Assembly: GCA_002499945.1 (NCBI GenBank)
Contig: DKYP01000171.1
Location: 30,255-94,254, forward strand
Reading direction: 5' to 3'
Length of the DNA stretch: 64,000 nucleotides
Origin: Lachnoclostridium sp. UBA7097
Lineage (GTDB): Bacteria; Bacillota; Clostridia; Lachnospirales; Lachnospiraceae
A program made the position numbers and the translations under genes. Under the pieces are notes generated by a model, which did not search any database, was not told where the DNA came from, and worked only from the letters and a program-made list of their open reading frames with translations. Below, piece by piece: positions 34,855 through 44,999 of this stretch (position 1 is its first letter; each line of letters begins with the position of its first letter).

Positions 34855-35079
34855 TATGCAAAGAGTAAATTAGCTGGCAAATTCCAAATGTGCTTCCAAT
34901 GGACGGCTGTACGAATCCGCTGGTGCTTAAGCCCTGTATTAAATGCTTCAAAGTGGTTTTTCTTTGAAGCATTTAATACAGGGCTTTATGCATCCATTGC
35001 GTGGTTCGTCCAAGCGGAATGCGTGCAAAAGCTATGCCTGCGGCATGCTTTTTTCATGGGACACTTTGGAATTGCCAGC
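34855..35079 (+). repeat. Dispersed long palindromic element, copy C
   Basis: Flank TATGCAAAGAGTAAAT (34855-34870). Outer arms 34873-34892 and 35062-35079 (GCTGGCAAATTCC... with GGAATTGCCAGC). Core GTACGAATCCGCTGGTGCTTAA (34909-34930), then a perfect 23-bp stem (34931-34953 with 34962-34984) with an 8-base loop, then TTATGCATCCATTGCGTGGTTCGTCCAAGC. An extra side hairpin (GCATGC-type, about 35025-35050) sits in the right half. It lies between the convergent BrnT module and the NlpC/P60 gene. Largest and best-formed copy. Confidence 0.9.
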
Positions 35080-35102
35080 CATTTAAAATGCCAACATAAA
35101 CC

Positions 35103-36890
35103 TTAACTAACCGGTCTTGCTATCATAACTATTGAGTCATTTTGTGAATATTCATAATGTATTACCGCATTGTTGCTGCTGCTGGCTGATACATCCATAT
35201 CCTGTCCTGTATACATTTCAACATGTGATATATTCTTATAACGTCCATTTTTTGTATAAGAAAAGAATACCAAATCACCTGGCAGCAACTTCTCACTTGA
35301 TACTGCCTTATTATAAATCACTTTTCCATTATTGCTGCACCATTTTGCTATATCAGCAGCTGTTGGTGCCCATCCTGATTTTACCCCAAAGAACACGTCA
35401 TACTGGGAATATATCCTCCAGACGAGTGAACTGCAGTCATAATACCCTTTTTTCATCCTTTTTGCCTGGCTGTAATGTGTCTTTGTATTAGAAATTGAAA
35501 TTGCCTTCTTTGAAGCTTTATAGCCTTTAACAGAAGCTATTTCCACTGGTATCTCTATCTTGCGGCCATCCGCATTTACAGTAATAATTGTATTGCCTGC
35601 TTTTTTAGCCTCTACCAGTCCGTCTTCATCTACAGTGGCAACTGCCTTTTTACTGCTTTTATATGTAACTGTACTTCTGTACTCATCAAGTCCTTCTATT
35701 TCTATCTGTTCTGTCATGCCCTTATAATTAATAATGCCATCACCATCATAGTAAGGGTCTGTTACTGTTACATAACACTCAATGTCCCTTCCGTCTGCAT
35801 TAATTGTAACTACATCTTCACCCTCACCACTGGCGTAGAGTTTTCCTTCTTTCTTAAAATAGGCTATGCCATTTTCACTTTTTTTAAGATTCCATTCCAC
35901 TGTGCTGGCTTCATTTATCCCGTCAAGTGTAATATTTTTAGTGGCATCCTCTGCAATTACAATATCTGTTTCTGAAAGCACAGGGTCTGTTACTATTAAT
36001 TTAGTGCTTATTTTTACAGCGTCACCGTTCTTTGGTGTTATAACAGCTGTAACATCTGTTTCGCCTGCTGCAACTGCTGCAATGCCGCTTCCGCTTGCAA
36101 CTGCTGCCGCTTCATTGGCAATTTCCCATTCTATTGGCTTATCATCTTCAAACGGTGTATAACCTGTTATGTCTGGTATATATGCTTCTGTCCCTGCTGC
36201 CCTTGCCTGGGTTTCACCATTAAACACAGGTGCAGCTATATTAATCTGTGCTACTTCGGTTTTTACACCATCATCACCTGATACATAAATTTTAGCGCCT
36301 TCAAATCCCTGGGCGGTAACTGTACCATCTGGATTTATTGTTACGTTTTTATTGGAGGATGTATACATATACTTTCCTGTATCATATATTTGTGCTGCTA
36401 TAAGGGAAGTACTCCCGCCATATGTTAAATCTGCCTGTTCTGGCATAAGCACTTCTATTGTAACTGTTTCTGTCTGGTGGGTATTATTATATGTAAATTC
36501 AATATCAGCTTTGGCACTTCCTGCTGCCAGTGCTTTGACAGTGCCATCACTGCCAAGTTCTGCACACTCTGGTGAAGGGTTTTCATTGTTCCAGCTGTAA
36601 TTAATCTGGTAATCTGCATTTGCTGCATTATAATCGCCACTATAATTAGTCCCCAGGAACTCTTCACTTATAAGAGTCCTAAGGCTTAAAGTGCCACCTT
36701 CAAATACCTGGACCCTGTCCTGGTATAAAAGCTTGTCCAGCGCTGACGCCTTCTGCCATAAAAAACAACTTGCAATAAGCATTACAAATAAACACAGGAG
36801 TTTCTTCTGCTTAATAATCCTGCTAAGGCCTGTAAATATCTTTTTTGTGTTCTTTTTGCCTTTAACAAAGTCTTTAACAAGGCTGGTCAT
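35103..36890 (-). CDS. Secreted NlpC/P60-type peptidase with bacterial Ig-like domains
   Basis: 595 residues. A basic N-terminus and one hydrophobic segment (about 31-48, LLCLFVMLIASCFLWQ) act as signal or anchor. Several Ig-like modules follow (about 55-450), including KKAVATVDEDGLVEAKKAGN, the BIG_2 signature. The C-terminal 140 residues are an NlpC/P60-like cysteine peptidase: catalytic Cys in YYDCSSLVWRIY, PGDLVFFSY, and His in NISHVEMYTG. Probably cleaves peptidoglycan stem peptides at the cell surface. ATG follows GGAGG 25 bp after engB, so it may be read with the quality-control operon. Confidence 0.9.
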   Translation of the reverse strand: MTSLVKDFVKGKKNTKKIFTGLSRIIKQKKLLCLFVMLIASCFLWQKASALDKLLYQDRVQVFEGGTLSLRTLISEEFLGTNYSGDYNAANADYQINYSWNNENPSPECAELGSDGTVKALAAGSAKADIEFTYNNTHQTETVTIEVLMPEQADLTYGGSTSLIAAQIYDTGKYMYTSSNKNVTINPDGTVTAQGFEGAKIYVSGDDGVKTEVAQINIAAPVFNGETQARAAGTEAYIPDITGYTPFEDDKPIEWEIANEAAAVASGSGIAAVAAGETDVTAVITPKNGDAVKISTKLIVTDPVLSETDIVIAEDATKNITLDGINEASTVEWNLKKSENGIAYFKKEGKLYASGEGEDVVTINADGRDIECYVTVTDPYYDGDGIINYKGMTEQIEIEGLDEYRSTVTYKSSKKAVATVDEDGLVEAKKAGNTIITVNADGRKIEIPVEIASVKGYKASKKAISISNTKTHYSQAKRMKKGYYDCSSLVWRIYSQYDVFFGVKSGWAPTAADIAKWCSNNGKVIYNKAVSSEKLLPGDLVFFSYTKNGRYKNISHVEMYTGQDMDVSASSSNNAVIHYEYSQNDSIVMIARPVS

Positions 36891-36915
36891 TTTTCATCCT
36901 CCATTTCTGTTTCTT

Positions 36916-37539
36916 TTAGTTAGTTTGTGTTTCTGTAATAATATCATCTTTAAAGTCCATATAGACCATGTCAATATATTCCCATATCTCATCCAGTCCA
37001 GATTTTGTCATTGATGAAAATGGTATTACTGGTGTGCCTTCCTCCACTCCAAGTGCCTGTTCTATGTCTTTAAGAAGTTTTGCTTTCTGTGACCTCTTTA
37101 CTTTATCCTCTTTGGTTGCAATTATTATAGGATTAAAACCATAACTTGTACACCAGTTATACATCTGTATATCATTACTGTTAGGAGTATGGCGTATATC
37201 CACAAGTAAAAATACAAGTCTAAGGACTTTTGAGCCTTCCAGATAATTATTAATCATTTTGCCCCATTTTGCAACAATATTTTTAGATACTTTTGCATAC
37301 CCGTATCCCGGTAAGTCAACAAAATACAGCATTTCATTAATATTATAAAAATTAATTGTCTGGGTTTTGCCAGGCTGGGAAGAAGTCCTTGCATAAGACT
37401 TCCTTCCAGACAGACAGTTTATAAGTGATGATTTGCCAACGTTAGAACGTCCTGCAAATGCAATTTCAAGCATTTGGTTTTCAGGAAGCTTGCTTGTAAT
37501 GCCACAGACTGTTTCAAGGTTTATGCTTTTAACTTTCAT
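36916..37539 (-). CDS. engB: Ribosome biogenesis GTPase EngB (YsxC/YihA)
   Basis: 207 residues. G1 GRSNVGKSSLIN, G3 DLPGYG, G4 TKED, G5 SSMT. Needed for 50S assembly. The start touches the lon stop, with no gap, the standard lon-engB order. Confidence 0.96.
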   Translation of the reverse strand: MKVKSINLETVCGITSKLPENQMLEIAFAGRSNVGKSSLINCLSGRKSYARTSSQPGKTQTINFYNINEMLYFVDLPGYGYAKVSKNIVAKWGKMINNYLEGSKVLRLVFLLVDIRHTPNSNDIQMYNWCTSYGFNPIIIATKEDKVKRSQKAKLLKDIEQALGVEEGTPVIPFSSMTKSGLDEIWEYIDMVYMDFKDDIITETQTN

Positions 37540-39867
37540 CTACACTAAGACCTCCCTGAATACTTCTTCTGCATGTTGCACATATTTTACACTTATCCCG
37601 TCAAGTATCTCCTTTTCAAGGTCATCAACATCTTTCTGGTTCTTAAGTGGTACCAGGACAACCTTTATGCCGGCAGTCTTTGCGGCAAGGATTTTCTCTT
37701 TTAAACCGCCTATAGGCAGCACCCTTCCCCTTAACGTAAGTTCACCTGTCATGGCAACGTCAGGTCTTACCTTTTTATCCATAACTGCAGAGTAAATAGC
37801 CGTAGCCATTGTTATTCCAGCGGACGGACCGTCTTTCGGCACAGCACCTTCTGGTACATGCAGGTGTATGTCGTGCTTTTCAAAATACTTTTCAGGAAAA
37901 TCATCTGGCACGGCTGACCTTACATAAGATAATGCAATCTTTGCTGATTCCTGCATTACATCACCAAGCTTTCCTGTAAGTTCCATTTTTCCTGTGCCTT
38001 TCATAACATTTACCTCTATCTCCAGTGTATCACCGCCCACACTGGTCCACGCAAGCCCACGGGCTATCCCCACGTCTGCCTCTGTATTTGCCATGTCTGT
38101 AGTGTACTTCTGGATGCCAAGGAATGCCCTTATATTGCGCTCTGAAACCCTTACATGGCTTTCAGGTTTTTTAGCAGCCTGCATAGCTGCCTTGCGGCAA
38201 ATCTGTGCAATTTTCCTTTCAAGGTTCCTGACCCCGGCTTCCCTTGTATAATTTTCAATTATTATCTTAATGGCCCTGTCTGATATATTAAGCTGGTTTT
38301 TTGTCAAACCATTGGCATTTTTTTGTTTTTCTACCAAATGTTCCTTTGCAATATGGAATTTTTCATTAGAAGTATAACCTGAAAGCTCTATAATTTCCAT
38401 CCTGTCAAGCAGCGGCCTTGGAATTGTATCAGTTGTATTAGCTGTACATATAAACATTACCTTTGACAAATCTACAGGCATTTCTACATAATGGTCCCTG
38501 AAATGCTTGTTCTGTTCCGGGTCTAATACTTCAAGAAGCGCTGATGACGGGTCACCTTTATAATCACTTCCAATCTTGTCTATTTCATCTAAAAGCATTA
38601 CAGGGTTTCTTGCCCCTGCTGTCCTTAATGCAGCAACAATCCTTCCTGGCATTGCGCCTACATAAGTACGCCTGTGCCCCCTTATCTCTGCTTCATCACG
38701 TACACCGCCAAGGCATATGCGCACATATTTCCTGCCCATTGACTTTGCAACAGATTTTGCAATAGAAGTTTTGCCTGTGCCGGGAGGCCCTGCAAGGCAT
38801 ATAATAGGGCTCTGGCCATCTTTTTTAATTGCTTTTACTGCAATACATTCAAGCACCCTTTCTTTAACCTTTTTTAAGCCGTAATGTTCCCTGTCAAGCA
38901 CTTCACTGGCATGTACAACATCTGCATTGCTTTTGCTTTCCTTTTTCCACGGGATATCTAACAGTGTTTCAATATATCCCCTTATAACAGCATTTTCAGA
39001 AGAACTCTGGCTTGTAATTTTAAACCGCCTGATTTCTTCTTTAATCTTCTTTTTAACTTTTTTGGGTGCTTTAAGCTTTTCTAATGCTTCTGTATATTTA
39101 TCTGCATCAGATGCAGAGTCCTCTTCACCGAGCTCTTTATGGATTGCCTTCAGTTGTTCACGCAGGTAATATTCCTTCTGGTTGCTTTCAACCTGCGACT
39201 TTACACGCCTTGAAATATCATCCTGTATACGTGCTATGCCAATTTCACGGCTTAATACAACTGAAAGCTGTTCATGCCTGTCTATTATGCTGTCTTCAGA
39301 CAAGACCTGCTGCTTAATCTGGTAATTTACTGGTATATTGGAACAAATCTGGTAAATTAATGTGTCAAGGTCAGATATGTTTAATATTTCATCCACAAGT
39401 TTCTGGTTAAACCTGCCATTTGCACTGGTATATGTCTGGAACAGGTCTTTAAGCCCACGTACCATTGCGACAATCTCTAAAGTGTATGATGTATCCTTTG
39501 TTTCAGGAACGCTTCCAAGAGTCCCTGAAAGGTATCCGTCCATTGTTTCAAGGTACAGAAGCTTCATCCGTTCCCTGCCGGATATAACCACCCTTATAAT
39601 CTTTCCAGGCATATTTATAATCTGTTTTACCTCTGCAAGTGTTCCTGTTTCAAATAAATCATCAATTCCTGGTGTTTCAACCGACGGGTCTTTTTGTGCA
39701 ACAGTAAACACAAGCTGTTTTCCATTCATGGCTTCTTTAAGTGCCTGTACTGTATTTTCACGCCCTACTTCAAAATATACAGTAGTCTTTGGAAATACCA
39801 CCAGGTCCCTTAGAGTAACTACGGGAATACCTTCCATTTTATCTGCTACATCTAAATTTTCTTCCAT
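37540..39867 (-). CDS. lon: ATP-dependent protease Lon
   Basis: 775 residues, LonA type. N-terminal substrate-binding domain (about 1-200), AAA+ module with GPPGTGKTSIAKS near 360 and DEIDKIG, and the protease domain with Ser-Lys dyad in PKDGPSAGITMATA and the Lys in GGLKEKILAAK. Degrades misfolded and regulatory proteins. Fourth gene of tig-clpP-clpX-lon-engB, 87 bp after clpX. Confidence 0.98.
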   Translation of the reverse strand: MEENLDVADKMEGIPVVTLRDLVVFPKTTVYFEVGRENTVQALKEAMNGKQLVFTVAQKDPSVETPGIDDLFETGTLAEVKQIINMPGKIIRVVISGRERMKLLYLETMDGYLSGTLGSVPETKDTSYTLEIVAMVRGLKDLFQTYTSANGRFNQKLVDEILNISDLDTLIYQICSNIPVNYQIKQQVLSEDSIIDRHEQLSVVLSREIGIARIQDDISRRVKSQVESNQKEYYLREQLKAIHKELGEEDSASDADKYTEALEKLKAPKKVKKKIKEEIRRFKITSQSSSENAVIRGYIETLLDIPWKKESKSNADVVHASEVLDREHYGLKKVKERVLECIAVKAIKKDGQSPIICLAGPPGTGKTSIAKSVAKSMGRKYVRICLGGVRDEAEIRGHRRTYVGAMPGRIVAALRTAGARNPVMLLDEIDKIGSDYKGDPSSALLEVLDPEQNKHFRDHYVEMPVDLSKVMFICTANTTDTIPRPLLDRMEIIELSGYTSNEKFHIAKEHLVEKQKNANGLTKNQLNISDRAIKIIIENYTREAGVRNLERKIAQICRKAAMQAAKKPESHVRVSERNIRAFLGIQKYTTDMANTEADVGIARGLAWTSVGGDTLEIEVNVMKGTGKMELTGKLGDVMQESAKIALSYVRSAVPDDFPEKYFEKHDIHLHVPEGAVPKDGPSAGITMATAIYSAVMDKKVRPDVAMTGELTLRGRVLPIGGLKEKILAAKTAGIKVVLVPLKNQKDVDDLEKEILDGISVKYVQHAEEVFREVLV

Positions 39868-39954
39868 TTAATATCCTATCTCCATTCTGTCTTACAGTTT
39901 CTGGTATAACCTAAACAGAGGGATTATTAATCCCCCTGCTGGTTTTACATAAAT

Positions 39955-41235
39955 CTATGCAATTTCATTTTTAGTCCTTCTGCTTATACGCCTTATTTCA
40001 TTATTATCAAGTATAAGCAGCGGCTCTTCATCACCTGTTACTGATTCTTTGGTGATAATACACTCTTTTACTTCACTGTTTGATGGGACTTCAAACATTG
40101 CATCCATCATAATGGATTCCATAATTGCACGCAGTCCCCTTGCACCTGTCTTTCTTTCAACAGAACGCTTTGCAATTGCTTCTATGGCATCATCTTCAAA
40201 TGACAGCTTGACATTATCTAATTCAAAAATCTTCTTGTACTGCTTAGTAATTGCATTCTTTGGCTCGGTGAGAATCTTTTTAAGTGCTTCTTCATCAAGC
40301 AAATCAAGTGCAACATTAACTGGAAGCCTGCCTATAAGTTCTGGTATAATGCCAAACTTTACAAAGTCTTCAGGAAGCACCTGGCGGAATAAATCGCCAA
40401 TATTTTCATCCCTCTTTGTTGAAATTTCTGCATTAAACCCAATAGATTTCCTGCCTATACGTGTACCGATAATATTTTCCAGCCCGTCAAATGCACCGCC
40501 ACATATAAATAATATATTTGTTGTGTCAATCTGGTAAAATTCCTGGTGCGGGTGCTTTCTTCCGCCCTGTGGCGGCACACTTGCAACAGTGCCTTCTAAA
40601 ATTTTAAGTAATGCCTGCTGTACACCTTCACCTGAAACATCCCTTGTAATTGATACATTTTCACCCTTGCGTGTGATTTTATCAATTTCATCTATATATA
40701 TAATTCCATGTGAAGCCCTTTCCATATCATAATCTGCTGCCTGTATAATCTTTAAAAGGATATTTTCCACATCTTCGCCTACATACCCTGCTTCTGTAAG
40801 GGCTGTAGCGTCTGCAATAGCAAATGGGACATTAAGTATCTTTGCAAGTGTCTGTGCAAGGAAAGTCTTGCCTGAACCAGTAGGCCCAATCATCATAATA
40901 TTGCTCTTTTGCAGTTCTACATCCATATTACGGCTTGAAAGTACACGTTTATAATGGTTATAAACCGATACAGAAAGTACCTTTTTGGCATCTTCCTGCC
41001 CTACTACGTATTCATCAAGGAACTCCTTGATTTCTTTTGGTTTAAGAAGGTTGATGTCCATATCATTCATATATAATTCATCATCATTTGCATCTTCTTC
41101 AATGATTTCAGAACAAAGTTCAATACACTGGTCGCAGATATAAACGCCCGGACCTGCAACTAACTTGTGCACCTGGTTCTGTGTCTTTCCACAGAATGAA
41201 CACTTAAGCTTTGTTTCGTCTTTTTTTATGCCCAT
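39955..41235 (-). CDS. clpX: ATP-dependent Clp protease ATP-binding subunit ClpX
   Basis: 426 residues. N-terminal zinc finger (CSFCG ... CDQC), Walker [13 protein letters not shown], Walker [11 protein letters not shown], the RKH-like pore region [13 protein letters not shown] ClpP-binding loop as IGFNAE. Unfolds substrates for ClpP. ATG at 41235 follows TTGGAGG; the frame extends to 41262 without support. 36 bp after clpP. Confidence 0.98.
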   Translation of the reverse strand: MGIKKDETKLKCSFCGKTQNQVHKLVAGPGVYICDQCIELCSEIIEEDANDDELYMNDMDINLLKPKEIKEFLDEYVVGQEDAKKVLSVSVYNHYKRVLSSRNMDVELQKSNIMMIGPTGSGKTFLAQTLAKILNVPFAIADATALTEAGYVGEDVENILLKIIQAADYDMERASHGIIYIDEIDKITRKGENVSITRDVSGEGVQQALLKILEGTVASVPPQGGRKHPHQEFYQIDTTNILFICGGAFDGLENIIGTRIGRKSIGFNAEISTKRDENIGDLFRQVLPEDFVKFGIIPELIGRLPVNVALDLLDEEALKKILTEPKNAITKQYKKIFELDNVKLSFEDDAIEAIAKRSVERKTGARGLRAIMESIMMDAMFEVPSNSEVKECIITKESVTGDEEPLLILDNNEIRRISRRTKNEIA

Positions 41236-41271
41236 TGCTACCTCCAAACTAATGAAAAACAATGCCTTTTA

Positions 41272-41859
41272 TTATTTTCTCTTTGTAATTATCTCATCTA
41301 TAAGGCCATAATCTTTAGCTTCCTGTGCTGTCATATAATTATCACGCTCTGTATCAGCCTGTATCTGTTCCAGGGGTTTTCCTGTATTGGCTGCAAGTAT
41401 TTCATTCAGGCGGCTTCTTGTCTTTAAAATCTGCTCTGCCACAATGCGGATTTCTGTTTCCTGCCCTTTGGCACCGCCTGATGGCTGGTGTATCATAACT
41501 TCTGCATTAGGAAGCGCAAACCTTTTTCCTTTTGTGCCGCCTGAAAGAAGAAATGCGCCCATGCTGGCAGCAAGTCCCATGCATATAGTTGATACATCAC
41601 ATTTAATATAGTTCATTGTATCATATATTGCAAACCCTGCACTTACTGAACCGCCAGGGCTGTTAATATAAAACTGCACATCTTTCTCTGAATCCTGTGA
41701 TTCAAGGAAAAGAAGCTGCGATACAAGAAGGCTCGCAACATCATCATTTACTTCCCCTGTCAGGAATATAATCCTGTCCTGTAAAAGCCTTGAATAAATA
41801 TCATATGAGCGTTCACCGCTGCTGGTCTTTTCAATAACATAAGGTATACTATACCCCAT
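41272..41859 (-). CDS. clpP: ATP-dependent Clp protease proteolytic subunit ClpP
   Basis: 195 residues. Catalytic Ser99 in [14 protein letters not shown] and His124 in MIHQPSGG, with Asp near 173 (TERDNYMTA). [11 protein letters not shown] oxyanion strand. Forms the proteolytic barrel used by ClpX next door. Confidence 0.98.
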   Translation of the reverse strand: MGYSIPYVIEKTSSGERSYDIYSRLLQDRIIFLTGEVNDDVASLLVSQLLFLESQDSEKDVQFYINSPGGSVSAGFAIYDTMNYIKCDVSTICMGLAASMGAFLLSGGTKGKRFALPNAEVMIHQPSGGAKGQETEIRIVAEQILKTRSRLNEILAANTGKPLEQIQADTERDNYMTAQEAKDYGLIDEIITKRK

Positions 41860-41895
41860 AATTCCACCATTCCTTTCTGTCCTTAAAGCCCTTCT

Positions 41896-43194
41896 TTAAT
41901 TCTCCAGGCTCTTTTCAACAGCGGAAGCTACAACAAGTTCTACGGCTTTCTGGACAGCTATATCCATGCGTATCTGTTCTTTTTCATTATCACTGACCAG
42001 TTCACTGAACTTGTCTTTCTCCATGTTGTATGCTTCTGCCATGTTTTCTATTTCTTTGTCAAAATCTTCCTCTGATACTTCAATATTCTCAGCAGCTGCC
42101 ACTGCTTCAAGCACAAGACGGCTCTGTATGCGTTTAAGCGCCTGTGGTTTTAATTCATCAACCATCTTCTGTGGTGTAAAGCCTGTAAGCTGCATATACT
42201 GTTCAAGTGAAAGCCCCTGGCTCTGCAGGCGCTGTGCAAATTCCTGTGTCATCTGCCTTGTCTGTGCATCAACCATTGGTTCAGGAATATCCATCTGGGA
42301 ATTTTCAATAATTTTGCCTATTACTGTTTCCTCTTTCTCCCTGTCAAGTGCTGCTTCTTTATTTTCAAGAAGCTTCTTCTTTAAATCTTCTTTATATTCA
42401 TCTAATGTGTCAAAGTCTGAAACATCCTGTGCAAACTCATCATCAATATCAGGAAGTTCTTTTACTTTTATATCATTAATATCTACATAAAATACAGCAT
42501 CCTTGCCTCTTAATTCCTCTGCCTGGTATGCATCAGGGAATTTTACATGCACTTCTACAGATTCACCCGGGTTCTTTCCAATTAACTGCTCTTCAAAGTT
42601 ATCAATAAATGTATGTGAACCAAGGACAAGTGAGTAATCTTCTGCCTGGCCGCCTTCAAACTGCTCACCATCAACATAACCATCAAAGTCTATAATAACA
42701 GTATCACCTTCCTGTGAAGCCCTGTCATCAATTGTAATCATACGTGAGTTATTTTCCCTTACCCTGCCTATTTCATCTTCAACTTCCTCATCTGTCACTT
42801 CTGCTGTTTTCTTTTCAATTTCTATGCCTTTATAATCCCCAAGAGTAACCTCTGGCTTAACAGCTACTGTTGCAGTAAATATAAATGCACTGCCTTTCTC
42901 TATCTGTTCAACTCCTATTTCAGGCCGGGAAACAATTTCTAATCCACTTTCCTTTGCAGCATCTTCATATGCATCAGGAATTATGTCATTGGCAGCGTCC
43001 TCATAAAATACGCTGTCACCATACATTTTCTCTATCATTTTACGTGGAGCCTTTCCCCTGCGGAAGCCTGGCATTGCTATTTTATTCCTGCTTTTCTTAT
43101 ATGCACCGTCAAGTGCCTTCTCAAACTCCTCTGCCGGGACTTCGATTGTAAGCTTTGCCATATTCTTCTCTAACTTTTCTACCTGTACACTCAT
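41896..43194 (-). CDS. tig: Trigger factor
   Basis: 432 residues. Ribosome-binding N domain with PGFRRGKAPRKMIE (the FRxGxxP signature), FKBP-type peptidyl-prolyl isomerase domain at about 150-240 (GDTVIIDFDGYVDG), helical chaperone domain to the end. Folds nascent chains. First gene of the quality-control operon, behind a promoter at 43251-43280. Confidence 0.97.
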   Translation of the reverse strand: MSVQVEKLEKNMAKLTIEVPAEEFEKALDGAYKKSRNKIAMPGFRRGKAPRKMIEKMYGDSVFYEDAANDIIPDAYEDAAKESGLEIVSRPEIGVEQIEKGSAFIFTATVAVKPEVTLGDYKGIEIEKKTAEVTDEEVEDEIGRVRENNSRMITIDDRASQEGDTVIIDFDGYVDGEQFEGGQAEDYSLVLGSHTFIDNFEEQLIGKNPGESVEVHVKFPDAYQAEELRGKDAVFYVDINDIKVKELPDIDDEFAQDVSDFDTLDEYKEDLKKKLLENKEAALDREKEETVIGKIIENSQMDIPEPMVDAQTRQMTQEFAQRLQSQGLSLEQYMQLTGFTPQKMVDELKPQALKRIQSRLVLEAVAAAENIEVSEEDFDKEIENMAEAYNMEKDKFSELVSDNEKEQIRMDIAVQKAVELVVASAVEKSLEN

Positions 43195-43250
43195 TTTAAT
43201 ATTTCCTCCTTATAATAAACGGGTAATCTCCCGTAATTTACCATTTGTAT

Positions 43251-43280
43251 AATATAGCACGAACAAACCACTGAAATCAA
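43251..43280 (-). promoter_or_regulatory. Promoter of tig
   Basis: Minus strand TTGATT (43280-43275), 18 bp, TATATT (43256-43251). A small dyad (ACGGG/CCCGT, 43219-43234) lies in the leader. Confidence 0.6.
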
Positions 43281-43335
43281 GGGGGTTTATTAAATTTTAT
43301 AACTTTTCCTCCCCTGTTTCATAAATTTGTAAATT

Positions 43336-44679
43336 TTAACATGCAGCAAATCCTTTATTTTGTAGTACTAATACAACACTGTCTGCATACTTTTCACATA
43401 ACTCCTGTGTTTCAGCTTCCACCATTACACGTACTAAAGGTTCTGTGCCGCTTTCCCTTAAAAGAATACGCCCGTTGCCTCCAAGTTCTTCCTCCGCCTT
43501 CTTGGCAGCTGCCTGCACAGAAGCATCATTTATAGCAGCAGCTTTATCTGCAACTTTTACATTTTTAAGGAGCTGTGGGTATATTTTTAAATCTTTCCTT
43601 AGCTCTGAAAGCTTTGCCTTTTTTTCAAGCATTACTTCCATAAGCATAAGTGATGTAAGGACACCATCACCTGTTACAGCGTATTTACTGAATATTATAT
43701 GGCCTGACTGTTCACCGCCAAGTGAATGGCCATGTTCCATCATATTTGCATTGACATATTTATCACCAACCGCAGTTTTCTCATATGCAATCCCTGCTTT
43801 ATCCAGTGCTTTGTAAAGCCCTAAATTAGACATAACTGTTGTAACTATTGTATTATTATTAAGCTCGCCTTTCTCTTTAAGGTAGCAGCCACAAAGGTAA
43901 AGTATTGCGTCCCCGTCTATTACCTCACCCTTATCATCAACTGCAAGGCACCTGTCCGCATCACCATCATATGCAAACCCTATATCAAGCCCTTTCTCCT
44001 TTACAAATTCCTGCAGCCTTCCTATATGTGTGGAACCACAGTTCCTGTTAATATTAGTGCCATCTGGTTCCATTCCTATAGCATAAGTCTTTGCACCAAG
44101 TGCGTCAAATACACCTTTGGCAACTGAATATGAAGAACCATTCGCGCAGTCAAGCCCTACACGTATATTTTTAAATGAACGTGTAGCAAGTGACATAAGA
44201 TAGCCTATATACCTGTGCCTGCCTATAGCATAGTCAGTTGTGCATCCGATATTTTCTTTTGTTGCAAATGGAATTGTATCTTCGGCACTGTCTATGTATT
44301 CCTCTATCTTTTCTTCTATTTCTGCTTCAAGTTTGTATCCATTGCCATTTATTACCTTCAGGCCGTTATCATAATATGGGTTGTGGCTTGCAGAAATCAT
44401 AATTCCACAATCAAACTGTTCAGTCCTTACTACATATGAAACGCTTGGTGTTGGTGTAACATGCAGCAGGTATACATCAGCACCACTTGCAGTAAGCCCC
44501 GCCGAAAGTGCATCCTCAAACATGTAACTTGAACGCCTTGTATCTTTTCCTATTACAATCCTTGCCTTATGCTCCTGTCCATAATACCATCCCAGAAAAC
44601 GTCCAACTTTATATGCATGCATAACATTTAAACCAGCATTTGCCTCACCACGGAAACCATCTGTTCCAAAATACTTCAT
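43336..44679 (-). CDS. glmM: Phosphoglucosamine mutase
   Basis: 447 residues. FGTDGFRGEAN start, phosphoserine loop MISASHNPYYDNG, metal loop DGDADRC, sugar loop GGEQSGHI, phosphate loop RESGTEPLVRVM. Converts glucosamine-6-phosphate to glucosamine-1-phosphate for peptidoglycan. Single gene with its own promoter. Confidence 0.97.
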   Translation of the reverse strand: MKYFGTDGFRGEANAGLNVMHAYKVGRFLGWYYGQEHKARIVIGKDTRRSSYMFEDALSAGLTASGADVYLLHVTPTPSVSYVVRTEQFDCGIMISASHNPYYDNGLKVINGNGYKLEAEIEEKIEEYIDSAEDTIPFATKENIGCTTDYAIGRHRYIGYLMSLATRSFKNIRVGLDCANGSSYSVAKGVFDALGAKTYAIGMEPDGTNINRNCGSTHIGRLQEFVKEKGLDIGFAYDGDADRCLAVDDKGEVIDGDAILYLCGCYLKEKGELNNNTIVTTVMSNLGLYKALDKAGIAYEKTAVGDKYVNANMMEHGHSLGGEQSGHIIFSKYAVTGDGVLTSLMLMEVMLEKKAKLSELRKDLKIYPQLLKNVKVADKAAAINDASVQAAAKKAEEELGGNGRILLRESGTEPLVRVMVEAETQELCEKYADSVVLVLQNKGFAAC

Positions 44680-44744
44680 TTCTTATATTCCTCCATTCTG
44701 TAATATGTCTGGTACAAATAGTAAAACAGCCCTATACTTTAATG

Positions 44745-44773
44745 ATTTTAGCATAATAAGTTATTTAAATCAA
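44745..44773 (-). promoter_or_regulatory. Promoter of glmM
   Basis: Minus strand TTGATT (44773-44768), 17 bp, TAAAAT (44750-44745), about 65 bp from the ATG. Confidence 0.65.
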
Positions 44774-44860
44774 TATTATATATATGCCACTTATCAATTC
44801 TGTTGATATAACGCAGGGGATATACCAGAAATTTAACAAATAAACATATATACCACTTTG

Positions 44861-44890
44861 TACATTGTACTTTATTAATTTTACCACTTT
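44861..44890. promoter_or_regulatory. Direct repeats in the glmM-XRE divergent gap
   Basis: TACCACTTT occurs at 44861-44869 and again at 44882-44890, exactly 21 bp apart. Each is followed by a short dyad (GTACATTGTAC and ACTTTTAAAGT). This is the only clear structure in the 320-bp divergent gap besides the glmM promoter. It may be an operator for the XRE protein encoded 110 bp away. Confidence 0.4.
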
Positions 44891-44999
44891 TAAAGTAGTG
44901 TATTTAAGAAAAAGATTGTTAAAATCCATTAAAAGGATATGTGCTTTACAAAATACCCTTTCCTGCTGCCACATTTTTTACAAGAAAGGAAGATAAATT

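Noticed and set aside
5142..35079. Palindromic elements as plain transcription terminators
   Set aside because: They are 160-225 bases long, share conserved unpaired core and flank sequences, and are not followed by T-runs at a constant place.
34888..35106. 72-residue plus-strand open frame
   Set aside because: It lies inside palindromic element C and has no ribosome binding site; its coding look comes from the conserved cores.
44765..44974. 69-residue minus-strand frame upstream of glmM
   Set aside because: It covers the glmM promoter and the direct repeats, has no ribosome binding site and no protein-like pattern.
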